Assembly: GCA_028292305.1 (NCBI GenBank)
Contig: JAQGMQ010000668.1
Span: forward strand, 1 to 5,843
Direction: 5' to 3'
DNA: 5,843 nt
Origin: Rhodoferax sp.
GTDB taxonomy: Bacteria; Pseudomonadota; Gammaproteobacteria; Burkholderiales; Burkholderiaceae_C
The notes below the pieces were generated by a model. That model saw nothing but the letters and a program-made list of their open reading frames with translations. It ran no database searches and was not told where the DNA came from. The position numbers and the translations under genes are program-made. Below are positions 1-5,418 of this stretch, piece after piece. The number at the start of each line of letters is the position of its first letter. Position 1 is the first letter of the stretch.

Positions 1-873
1 CTTGTCGCTGAAGGCTTTCAGGTTGTCCTTCAACTGCTGGCTCATCGGCAAATTCAGGTTGATGTTCTTCGGCGGGATCGGCGACATGAACCACTTGGTG
101 TACAGCTTCTCGAAATCGCCCGACTTCATCAGCCCGGTGATCACGCCGTCGACCAGCGCCTTGAAGGCCGGGTCGTCCTTCCTGACCATGCAGGCATAGG
201 GCTCGACCTGCAGCGAATCGCCCACCACGTCGAGCGAGGCCGGGTCCTTCGAATTGGCCTTCAGGCCGAACAGCAGGATGTCGTCCATCGCAAAGGCCAC
301 GGCACGGCCGCCTTCGACCATCAGCAGCGAATCGTCGTGGTCCTTGCCGAGCACGACGTTCATGCCGAGGTTGTTGTCGGCGTTGTACTTCCGGATCACC
401 TGCGCGTTGGTGGTGCCGGTGGTGCTGGCCACGTTCTTGCCGGCCAGGTCGGCGTAGTTCTTGATGTTCGACGACTTCTTCACCAGCAGCCGCGTGCCGG
501 TGTAGAAATGGTTCACGGCAAACGCCACTTCCTGGCCGCGCGTGGTGTTGTTGGTGGTGGAGCCGCATTCGAGATCGATGGTGCCGTTGGCCAGCAGCGG
601 GATGCGGTTCTGCGACGTCACCGGCATGGTGGCAACCTCAAGTCCGGGCTTGTTGACTTTCTTCTTGACGGCCTCGACGATGGCATTCGACACATCGACC
701 GAGAAGCCCACCGCACTGCCCGCCCCGGCCAGGTAGCTGAACGGCACGGACGACTCGCGGTAGGCCACGGTGATCTTGTTGCTATCGGTGACTTTGGAGA
801 GCGTGTCGGCATGGGCCGAAGCCAGCAGGCCGCAGGCCAGGACGGAAGCGGTGGTCAGGAAGCAGGATTTCAT
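1..873 (-). CDS. gltI: Glutamate/aspartate ABC transporter periplasmic substrate-binding protein (GltI-like), 3'-partial
   Basis: Periplasmic binding component of a polar amino-acid ABC importer (SBP_bac_3 family); it delivers ligand to a membrane permease/ATPase whose genes would lie beyond the left edge. The 291 visible residues start at ATG 873-871, preceded by a GAAAGGA ribosome site. Residues 1-22 form a signal peptide (K2, hydrophobic core, cleavage after AHA). From memory the protein aligns throughout with E. coli GltI: RESSVPFS (39-46), the GF-VD block (56-60), SQNRIPLL (87-94, with ligand-type R90), ECGSTTNN (102-109), GTT (153-155), KDH-DS (177-182), GRAVAFAMDD (189-198), YACMVRKDD (226-234) and IPPKN (266-270). 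C103 and C228 match the cysteine pair of that family, a probable disulfide. The frame is open at base 1; E. coli GltI has about 302 residues, so only a short tail is missing. Glutamate/aspartate is the family substrate; the neighbouring D-amino-acid oxidase leaves room for a D-amino acid or opine-like ligand. Confidence 0.93.
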   Translation of the reverse strand, partial: MKSCFLTTASVLACGLLASAHADTLSKVTDSNKITVAYRESSVPFSYLAGAGSAVGFSVDVSNAIVEAVKKKVNKPGLEVATMPVTSQNRIPLLANGTIDLECGSTTNNTTRGQEVAFAVNHFYTGTRLLVKKSSNIKNYADLAGKNVASTTGTTNAQVIRKYNADNNLGMNVVLGKDHDDSLLMVEGGRAVAFAMDDILLFGLKANSKDPASLDVVGDSLQVEPYACMVRKDDPAFKALVDGVITGLMKSGDFEKLYTKWFMSPIPPKNINLNLPMSQQLKDNLKAFSDK

Positions 874-878
874 GCGGG

Positions 879-885
879 TCCTTTC
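879..885 (-). promoter_or_regulatory. Ribosome binding site of the gltI-like gene
   Basis: On the minus strand GAAAGGA lies five bases before the ATG at 873-871 (spacer CCCGC). It supports this start, which also gives a complete signal peptide directly after it. Confidence 0.7.
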
Positions 886-924
886 GGGGGCGGTTGACAC
901 GGTTCGAACTTGAAACGCCGGGTC

Positions 925-954
925 AGTGTAGGCAGAGGCTGGCCAAGCCGGAAA
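925..954 (-). promoter_or_regulatory. Candidate sigma70-type promoter for the gltI-like gene
   Basis: On the minus strand TTTCCG (954-949) and TACACT (930-925) are separated by 18 bases. The -10 matches TATAAT at four of six positions; the -35 is poor, as expected for a promoter that needs an activator. Transcription would start near 918, giving a leader of about 45 bases. This is a weak match picked by eye in GC-rich DNA. Confidence 0.3.
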
Positions 955-970
955 TTCATTTTGAGAGGCC

Positions 971-993
971 GCCCATGTCTAAAACTCATGGGC
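971..993. promoter_or_regulatory. LysR-type operator candidate, site 1 (perfect inverted repeat)
   Basis: GCCCATG (971-977) and CATGGGC (987-993) are perfect reverse complements across an AT-rich 9-base spacer. The dyad extends one more pair to C970/G994. Read as CCCAT-N11-ATGGG it fits the T-N11-A interrupted dyad typical of LysR-family binding sites. It lies between two divergent genes and is not followed by a T-run, so a terminator is unlikely. The likely binder is the LysR regulator encoded at 2313-3212 (inference). Confidence 0.6.
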
Positions 994-1004
994 GTTGCCA
1001 TTGC

Positions 1005-1027
1005 GCCCATAACCTCACATCATGGGT
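1005..1027. promoter_or_regulatory. LysR-type operator candidate, site 2 (degenerate copy of site 1)
   Basis: GCCCATA (1005-1011) and CATGGGT (1021-1027) repeat the site 1 arrangement with the same 9-base spacer. Two outer/inner pairs are lost, and CCCAT-N11-ATGGG is kept exactly. Its centre (1016) is 34 bp from the centre of site 1 (982), about three helical turns, so two dimers could bind on nearly the same face as a tetramer. It lies just upstream of the candidate oxidase promoter. Confidence 0.55.
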
Positions 1028-1043
1028 AGCCCCGATTTCCGCA

Positions 1044-1073
1044 TTGTTCAAAACGGCGGCCGTTCCCTAAAGT
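1044..1073 (+). promoter_or_regulatory. Candidate sigma70-type promoter for the DadA-like oxidase
   Basis: TTGTTC (1044-1049) and TAAAGT (1068-1073) are separated by 18 bases. The -35 matches at three positions and the -10 at four. Transcription would begin near 1080, leaving a leader of about 22 bases that contains the ribosome site. It is a weak promoter, compatible with LysR-type activation from site 2, whose centre would be near -64. Confidence 0.35.
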
Positions 1074-1083
1074 CGAGCCTTCC

Positions 1084-1092
1084 AGGGAAGGG
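1084..1092 (+). promoter_or_regulatory. Ribosome binding site of the DadA-like oxidase
   Basis: AGGGAAGGG is a purine-rich Shine-Dalgarno-like run ending nine bases before the ATG at 1102. It supports that start over the internal ATG at 1123, which would begin inside the FAD-binding strand. Confidence 0.6.
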
Positions 1093-1101
1093 CAAAAGAC
1101 T

Positions 1102-2316
1102 ATGGCCAAACAGGTGTGTGTGATGGGCGCGGGTATCGTCGGTCTGGCCACGGCCTACCGCCTGAGCGACGCGGGCTTCGACGTGACCGTGGTCGACCGC
1201 GGCGCGCCCGGTGGCGGCGCGAGCGCGGGCAATGGCGCGCAGCTCAGTTATTCCTACGTGCAGCCGCTGGCCGATCCGGCCATCTGGGGCCAGTTGCCCA
1301 AGCTGCTGTTCTCCAGAAGCTCGCCGCTCAAGCTCAGCCCGCAGCTCGACCCGCGGCAATGGCGCTGGGGTCTGCAGTTCCTGGCGGCCTGCAACGCCGC
1401 CACTTCGCGCAGCACCACGGTGGCGCTCCTGGCCCTGGCGGCGCAGAGCCGCGTGGCGTTCGAACGCATGATGCAGCGCGAGGCCCTCGACTGCGATTTT
1501 TCGGCCACCGGCAAACTGGTGTTGTACAGCGCCGCGGCCTCGTTCCGGTCGGCCACGCGCCAGCTGGCACTGCAGCAGTCGCTGGGCGTGGTGCAGCGCG
1601 CGGTGGACGCCGCCGAGTGCGTGGCCATCGAGCCGGCGCTCACGCACTACCAACCGCACATCGCCGGTGCCATCCACACGCCGAGCGAATGCGCGGCCGA
1701 TTGCCTGAAGACCTGCCTCGGCCTGGTCGATGTGCTGCGCGCGCGCGGCGTGCGCTTCATGGCCGACACCACCGTCGAAGGCCTGCTGCGGCGCGGCGAC
1801 CAGTTGGCCGCGCTGAAGACCACCCGAGGCGAGATCACCGCCGACCATTTCGTGATGGCGCTCGGCGCGTTGTCGCCCCGCCTCGGGCGCGAAGCCGGTG
1901 TCGACCTGCCCATCTACCCACTGAAGGGCTACAGCATCACCGTGCCCACCGACCTGGCCGCCGCCGACGCGCCGCGCGTCAACGTGACCGACAGCGCCCG
2001 CAAGGTGGTGTTCGCCCGCATCGGCGAGCGGCTGCGCGTGGCCGGCATGGCCGAACTCGTGGGCGACGACGCGACGATTCCGGACGACCGCATCGCCTCG
2101 CTGGTCGCGTCGACGCGGGCCCTGTTCCCCGGCTGCAGCAGCTTTGCCGAACTGCACCCTTGGACCGGCATGCGCCCGGCCACGCCCACCGGCCTGCCGG
2201 TCGTCGGCCGGCTCGCGGGCGCGCCGAAGAACCTGGTGTTCAACACCGGGCATGGCGCGCTTGGGTTCACCCTGGCTTTCGGCACGGCCGAAGCGATGGT
2301 GAAGAGCCTCGGCTAA
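1102..2316 (+). CDS. FAD-dependent D-amino-acid dehydrogenase/oxidase (DadA-like)
   Basis: A 404-residue flavoprotein of the DAO family (FAD-dependent oxidoreductases acting on amino groups). It would oxidatively deaminate a D-amino acid or related amine to a 2-oxo acid and ammonia; DadA-type enzymes pass electrons to the respiratory chain at the inner membrane. No signal peptide is seen. The FAD dinucleotide fold is clear: GAGIVG (9-14) and the ribose-binding acidic residue D32 at the end of strand 2, followed by SAGNGAQLSYSY (41-52). DadA landmarks are YPLKGYS (272-278), RVAGMAE (312-318), WTGMRPATPTGLPVVG (354-369) and NTGHGALGFT (381-390), which contacts the flavin. The protein ends about 25 residues earlier than E. 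coli DadA (432, from memory), losing only the tail beyond the last FAD motif. No alanine racemase gene follows, so it is not the usual dadAX arrangement. Substrate specificity cannot be read from the sequence; N-methyl or opine-type amines remain possible. Confidence 0.9.
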   Translation: MAKQVCVMGAGIVGLATAYRLSDAGFDVTVVDRGAPGGGASAGNGAQLSYSYVQPLADPAIWGQLPKLLFSRSSPLKLSPQLDPRQWRWGLQFLAACNAATSRSTTVALLALAAQSRVAFERMMQREALDCDFSATGKLVLYSAAASFRSATRQLALQQSLGVVQRAVDAAECVAIEPALTHYQPHIAGAIHTPSECAADCLKTCLGLVDVLRARGVRFMADTTVEGLLRRGDQLAALKTTRGEITADHFVMALGALSPRLGREAGVDLPIYPLKGYSITVPTDLAAADAPRVNVTDSARKVVFARIGERLRVAGMAELVGDDATIPDDRIASLVASTRALFPGCSSFAELHPWTGMRPATPTGLPVVGRLAGAPKNLVFNTGHGALGFTLAFGTAEAMVKSLG

Positions 2317-3212
2317 ACCACCTCGGCCAGCGTCTGCTGCACGCAGCGCACGAACGCCCGCGCCGCCACCGAGCCCGGCTTGCCCGCCGGGCGCAGCGCG
2401 TGGATCGGCACCGGCACCAGCGGCTCCAGGGCCAGCACCTCGACGCGCGCCAGGTCGGCCGACGCGGCGGTGCAGGCGTCGACCAGCGCCACGCCTAGGC
2501 CGTGGTGGGCCAGCGCCAGCGCGGCGTGGTAGGTCTGCACGGTCAGCGGGAACTGCAGGCCCACGCCGGATTCGCGGCAGGCCTGGTTCAGGCTGCGGCC
2601 GACCGGGTCGTGCACGTCGAGGCCGACCACGGGTGTCTTGGCCAGGTCGGCCAGGCCCACCGTGCCGCGCTTCAGTACCCGCGCCGGCAGCAGGCCCTTG
2701 GGCGCCACACACACGATGCGGGCTTCGGCCAGCGGTTCCTGGGCCAGCGCCGAATGGCCGGCGGCACTGAACAGGAAACCGATGTCGGCTTCCTGCAGCA
2801 CCAGGGCCGAGACGATCTGCGGGGAATGCAGGGCCTTGATGCTGATCGGCACGTCGGGGTGTTTGATACGGAACCGCTTGATGGCCCGCGGCAGCATCTC
2901 GAAGCTCAGGGCCAGCACCGTCACCACGCGCAGCTCGGCCTCGCTCTGGCCGAGCCGCAGGTTGCCGGCCAGGCGCTGCACTTCGTCGAGCTGGGCGAAC
3001 AGGCGCTCCACATGGGGCGCGAGGGTGAGCGCCTCGGGCGTGGGCACGAGGCGGCCCTTGGCACGCTGGAACAGCGCAAACCCAAGCTGCAGCTCGGCGT
3101 GCTGCAGGATGCGGCTCACCGCGGGCTGGGTCACGTTGATCAGGCGCGCGGCGCCGCTCACGCTGCCGGTCAACATGACCGCGTTGAAAACCTCGATGTG
3201 CCGTAGACGCAT
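2313..3212 (-). CDS. LysR-type transcriptional regulator
   Basis: A 299-residue LysR-family regulator. The N-terminal winged helix-turn-helix spans about 3-60, with LRHIEVFNAVMLTGSVSGAA (3-22), the recognition-helix stretch NVTQPAVSR (26-34) and the wing RAKGRLVPTPEA (50-61). A linker helix follows to about 88. The effector-binding domain runs from about 93 to the end, with ADIGF (142-146) and HHGLGVALVD (236-245) as typical fold landmarks. The start at ATG 3212 is preceded by GGAG five bases upstream; the earlier ATG at 3341 would add 43 unlike residues ahead of the HTH. The N-terminus resembles regulators of amino-acid/opine catabolism such as OccR/NocR (recollection, not a search). It converges on the oxidase gene with a 4-bp overlap of the ends, and probably controls it and perhaps the binding-protein gene through the dyads at 971-1027. 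The effector would be the oxidase substrate (inference). Confidence 0.92.
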   Translation of the reverse strand: MRLRHIEVFNAVMLTGSVSGAARLINVTQPAVSRILQHAELQLGFALFQRAKGRLVPTPEALTLAPHVERLFAQLDEVQRLAGNLRLGQSEAELRVVTVLALSFEMLPRAIKRFRIKHPDVPISIKALHSPQIVSALVLQEADIGFLFSAAGHSALAQEPLAEARIVCVAPKGLLPARVLKRGTVGLADLAKTPVVGLDVHDPVGRSLNQACRESGVGLQFPLTVQTYHAALALAHHGLGVALVDACTAASADLARVEVLALEPLVPVPIHALRPAGKPGSVAARAFVRCVQQTLAEVV

Positions 3213-3217
3213 GCCTG

Positions 3218-3221
3218 CTCC
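3218..3221 (-). promoter_or_regulatory. Ribosome binding site of the LysR gene
   Basis: On the minus strand GGAG lies five bases before the ATG at 3212-3210. This fixes the start at the residue just ahead of the conserved LRHIEVF HTH opening. Confidence 0.6.
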
Positions 3222-3248
3222 AGCGCCGCGGGGTGGGCGCCATGGTGG

Positions 3249-3262
3249 GCAATATACGTTGC
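3249..3262. promoter_or_regulatory. Small inverted repeat in the LysR/esterase divergent region, possible autoregulatory site
   Basis: GCAA (3249-3252) and TTGC (3259-3262) flank TATACG, forming a 4-bp dyad in an AT-rich patch of an otherwise GC-rich gap. The patch also contains a minus-strand TATATT (3256-3251) that could be the -10 of the LysR gene, with a leader of about 31 bases. No convincing -35 is seen. The arms are short and differ from the CCCAT/ATGGG dyads, so this is tentative. Confidence 0.25.
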
Positions 3263-3286
3263 ATGGCGCGAACCGCCGCCTGTCCT

Positions 3287-3292
3287 TAGAAT
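3287..3292 (+). promoter_or_regulatory. Candidate -10 element for the esterase-Hsp70 operon
   Basis: TAGAAT matches TATAAT at five of six positions, 78 bases upstream of the esterase ATG. The only recognisable -35 (TTGCAT, 3259-3264) is 22 bases away, too far for a standard sigma70 promoter. The -10 is therefore either activator-dependent or accidental. Confidence 0.3.
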
Positions 3293-3370
3293 CGCCGGTT
3301 CTGCAAATTTCGCCGCCCGCGCCGTTTGTGCCTTCCGCCATCGCCTATTCCTTCTCCACCACACGCCGCC

Positions 3371-4069
3371 ATGACGAACCCCTTGCTCGACAGTATCCAA
3401 ATCGAAAGCGCCCCCAACCCAACGGCCGCCGTCATCTGGCTGCATGGCCTGGGCGCGAGTGGCGACGACTTCGCGGCCATGGTGCCCGAGCTCGAACTGC
3501 GCGGCTGTGCGCCGATCCGCTTCGTGTTTCCGCATGCGCCGACCATGCCGGTCACCGTGAACAACGGCTACGTGATGCCGGCCTGGTACGACATCTTCGC
3601 GGCCGACCTGGTGCGCCGCGAAGACGGCCCGGGCATCAAGGCATCGGCCGCGGCCATCGAAGCGCTGATCGCCCGCGAAGTGGCGCGCGGCATACAACCC
3701 GAACACATCGTGCTGGCCGGCTTCTCGCAAGGCTGCGCGATGGCGCTGCACACCGGCCTGCGCCACCACGCGCGGCTGGCCGGCATCATGGCGCTGTCGG
3801 GCTATCTGCCGCTGGCCGGCAGCCTGGCCGCCGAACGCGCTGCCGCCAACCAGCACACGCCGATCTTCATGGCCCACGGCACGGCCGACCCGGTGGTGGT
3901 GCTGGCCCGCGCCGAGGATTCGCGCCAGGCCCTCACCACCATGGGCTACGACGTGCGCTGGCACACCTACCCCATGCCGCACAGCGTGCACCCGAAGGAA
4001 GTGGCCGACATCGGCGATTTCCTGCGGGCCGTGTTGCCCGCCAACGCTGGAAAGGCCGCCCCACGATGA
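3371..4069 (+). CDS. Phospholipase/carboxylesterase family alpha/beta hydrolase
   Basis: A 232-residue serine hydrolase of the bacterial carboxylesterase/acyl-protein thioesterase-like family, near the size of P. fluorescens EstB. It hydrolyses short-chain carboxyl esters, and lysophospholipids in some members. It is probably cytoplasmic, with no signal peptide. The triad is visible: nucleophile S119 in GFSQG (117-121), D173 in HGTADP (169-174) and H204 in MPHSVHP (202-208). The oxyanion-hole motif HGLGASGDDF is at 25-34, and NNGYVMPAWYDI (64-75) is a family signature after strand 3. The start at 3371 lacks a clear Shine-Dalgarno sequence, but it begins at the usual family N-terminus. An in-frame TTG at 3326 would add a proline-rich leader and is less likely. 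The stop overlaps the start of the downstream Hsp70 gene, so the two are almost certainly co-transcribed. The natural substrate is unknown. Confidence 0.93.
   Translation: MTNPLLDSIQIESAPNPTAAVIWLHGLGASGDDFAAMVPELELRGCAPIRFVFPHAPTMPVTVNNGYVMPAWYDIFAADLVRREDGPGIKASAAAIEALIAREVARGIQPEHIVLAGFSQGCAMALHTGLRHHARLAGIMALSGYLPLAGSLAAERAAANQHTPIFMAHGTADPVVVLARAEDSRQALTTMGYDVRWHTYPMPHSVHPKEVADIGDFLRAVLPANAGKAAPR
4049..4055 (+). promoter_or_regulatory. Ribosome binding site of the Hsp70-like gene, inside the esterase gene
   Basis: GGAAAGG lies within the last esterase codons, ten bases before ATG 4066 and thirteen before the adjacent ATG 4069. The spacing favours 4066, which gives the common ATGA stop/start overlap. 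Confidence 0.5.
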
Positions 4070-5382
4070 TGCTCGGGATCGACTTCGGCACTTCGAATTC
4101 GGCGGTCGCCGTGGTGGGCGACGACGGCCGGCTGCACAGCATTCCGCTGGACCACGGCAGCCCGTCGATGCCGACCGCCCTGTTCTTCTCGAACGAGACC
4201 GGCCAGATCTTCTACGGCACGGCGGCCATGCACGCCTACCTGAGCGGCACCGACGGCCGGCTGATGCGCTCCATCAAGAGCCTGCTGGGCTCGAGCCTGA
4301 TGGACGAGCAGACGCTGGTCAACGGCCAGCTCACCAGCCTGTTCGAAGTGGTGGTGCTGTTCTTCAAGGAACTCAAACGCCGCACCGAACAGCACCTGGG
4401 CCATGCCGTGCCGCAGGCCATGCTGGGCCGGCCGGTGCACTTCGTCGACGAGGACCTGGGCCGCGACGACCTGGCACAGACCACCCTGGGCCGGGCGGCG
4501 CTGGCGGCGGGCTTCGAACAGGTGCAGTTCCAGCTGGAGCCGATCGCCGCCGCGTTCGACTTCGAACGCCGCGTGACCCGCGAAACCACCGTGCTGGTGG
4601 TCGACATCGGCGGCGGTACCTCCGACTTCACGGTGGTGCGCGTCGGCCCCGACCGCCATGCCCATGCCGACCGCGCCAGCGACCTGCTGGCCACCACCGG
4701 CGTGCACATCGGCGGCACCGACTTCGACCGCGCGCTGCACCTGCGCCATGTGATGCCGCTGCTGGGCCTGGGCCACGTGGGGCCGAGCGGGCGTGAAGTG
4801 CCGTCGTCGGTGTTCTTCAATCTGTCGACCTGGCACCTGATCCAGCACACCTATGGCCGCAAGGCCGTGGCGCACACCGCTTCATTGCGTGCCGACTACA
4901 CCGACCGCGGCATGCACACGCGGCTGATGCATGTGCTCGAAGAACACCTGGGCCACCAGCTGCTGGCGGCCACCGAGACGGCCAAGATCCACTGTTCGCA
5001 GCACGCGAGCGACGCCGGCATCGACCTCTCGGGCATCGAAGCCGGGCTGGGTGTGCCGGTGTCGCCCGAGGGCATGCACGACGTGCTGCACACGCTGCTC
5101 GACAGCGTGGTGGCCTGCGCGCGCGAATGTGTGCAGGCGGCCAACGTGGACCGGATCGACACCATCTACCTCACCGGCGGTTCATCGGCGCTGGCGCCAC
5201 TGCAAGCCGCGTTGGCCCAGGCGTTTCCGGGTACGGCGATGGAGTCGGGCGACCGCTTCGGCAGCGTGGCTGCCGGGCTGGCCTATGGCGGATCGGTGGC
5301 CTTTGCCAGCAGCAAGACCACCGCCACGGCTGCAGGCCAAGGCGCCAGCCAGGCCGCGGGCCGCAAGACGGCCAACGCCTGA
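4066..5382 (+). CDS. Hsp70-family ATPase-domain protein (YegD-like chaperone)
   Basis: A 438-residue actin/Hsp70-fold ATPase that resembles E. coli YegD (about 450 residues) rather than DnaK. The nucleotide-binding motifs are in order: phosphate-1 GIDFGTSNSAVAV (4-16); K71 in RSIKSLLG, likely equivalent to the catalytic lysine of DnaK; GRPVHF (121-126), matching the GRPINF of YegD; EPIAAA (158-163); phosphate-2 VVDIGGGTSDF (178-188); IGGTDFD (215-221); adenosine motif IYLTGGSSALAPL (367-379); and FGSVAAGLA (398-406). No substrate-binding beta-sandwich or lid follows; the protein ends in a low-complexity Ala/Ser/Thr/Gly tail (about 413-438). ATP binding is well supported. A chaperone role is only family-based, because the peptide-binding domain is absent. 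It starts at ATG 4066 by ATGA overlap with the esterase, implying translational coupling; ATG 4069 would remove just one residue. Confidence 0.92.
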   Translation: MMLGIDFGTSNSAVAVVGDDGRLHSIPLDHGSPSMPTALFFSNETGQIFYGTAAMHAYLSGTDGRLMRSIKSLLGSSLMDEQTLVNGQLTSLFEVVVLFFKELKRRTEQHLGHAVPQAMLGRPVHFVDEDLGRDDLAQTTLGRAALAAGFEQVQFQLEPIAAAFDFERRVTRETTVLVVDIGGGTSDFTVVRVGPDRHAHADRASDLLATTGVHIGGTDFDRALHLRHVMPLLGLGHVGPSGREVPSSVFFNLSTWHLIQHTYGRKAVAHTASLRADYTDRGMHTRLMHVLEEHLGHQLLAATETAKIHCSQHASDAGIDLSGIEAGLGVPVSPEGMHDVLHTLLDSVVACARECVQAANVDRIDTIYLTGGSSALAPLQAALAQAFPGTAMESGDRFGSVAAGLAYGGSVAFASSKTTATAAGQGASQAAGRKTANA

Positions 5383-5386
5383 TCCC

Positions 5387-5410
5387 GCCCGCCAGTCAAC
5401 GCAGGCGGGC
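5387..5410. terminator. GC-rich hairpin between convergent genes, possible bidirectional terminator
   Basis: GCCCGCC (5387-5393) and GGCGGGC (5404-5410) form a perfect 7-bp stem with a 10-base loop. It begins five bases after the Hsp70 stop and ends eight bases before the stop of the converging DUF2059 gene. No T-tract follows on either strand (only GATTTA on the plus strand), so intrinsic termination would be weak. It could also protect 3' ends. Confidence 0.45.
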
Positions 5411-5418
5411 TGGCCGAT

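Noticed and set aside
826..873. A possible lipobox (VLAC, residues 11-14) in the GltI-like signal peptide
   Set aside because: The hydrophobic segment before the cysteine would be very short, and the AHA site at 20-22 matches normal cleavage in this family. A soluble periplasmic protein is more likely.
337..897. A plus-strand open frame antisense to the gltI-like gene
   Set aside because: The minus-strand frame here matches GltI along its whole length; the plus frame has no family features and overlaps the divergent control region.
971..993. The perfect inverted repeat as an intrinsic terminator
   Set aside because: It lies between two divergent gene starts, has no T-run on either strand, and a second copy with identical spacing sits nearby. 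An operator fits better.
1048..3264. A long minus-strand open frame (738 codons) antisense to the oxidase and overlapping the LysR gene
   Set aside because: Its translation is Arg/Ala/Gly/Pro-rich with no recognisable motifs. It is a GC-bias shadow of two well-supported genes in other frames.
3213..3341. A 43-residue N-terminal extension of the LysR protein from ATG 3341
   Set aside because: It precedes the standard LysR HTH start, has no resemblance to the family, and would cover the AT-rich promoter-like patch. ATG 3212 has a proper GGAG site.
3326..3370. An upstream TTG start for the esterase
   Set aside because: It adds a proline-rich stretch without a ribosome site. The family N-terminus starts at the ATG at 3371.
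3170..3991. A minus-strand open frame antisense to the esterase
   Set aside because: The plus-strand esterase has a complete catalytic triad and family motifs; the minus frame is His/Arg/Gly-rich shadow sequence.
2638..4065. A 476-codon plus-strand extension in frame with the Hsp70 gene
   Set aside because: It runs antisense through the LysR gene and out of frame through the esterase, with low-complexity translation. The Hsp70 fold begins exactly at the ATG at 4066, which has its own ribosome site.
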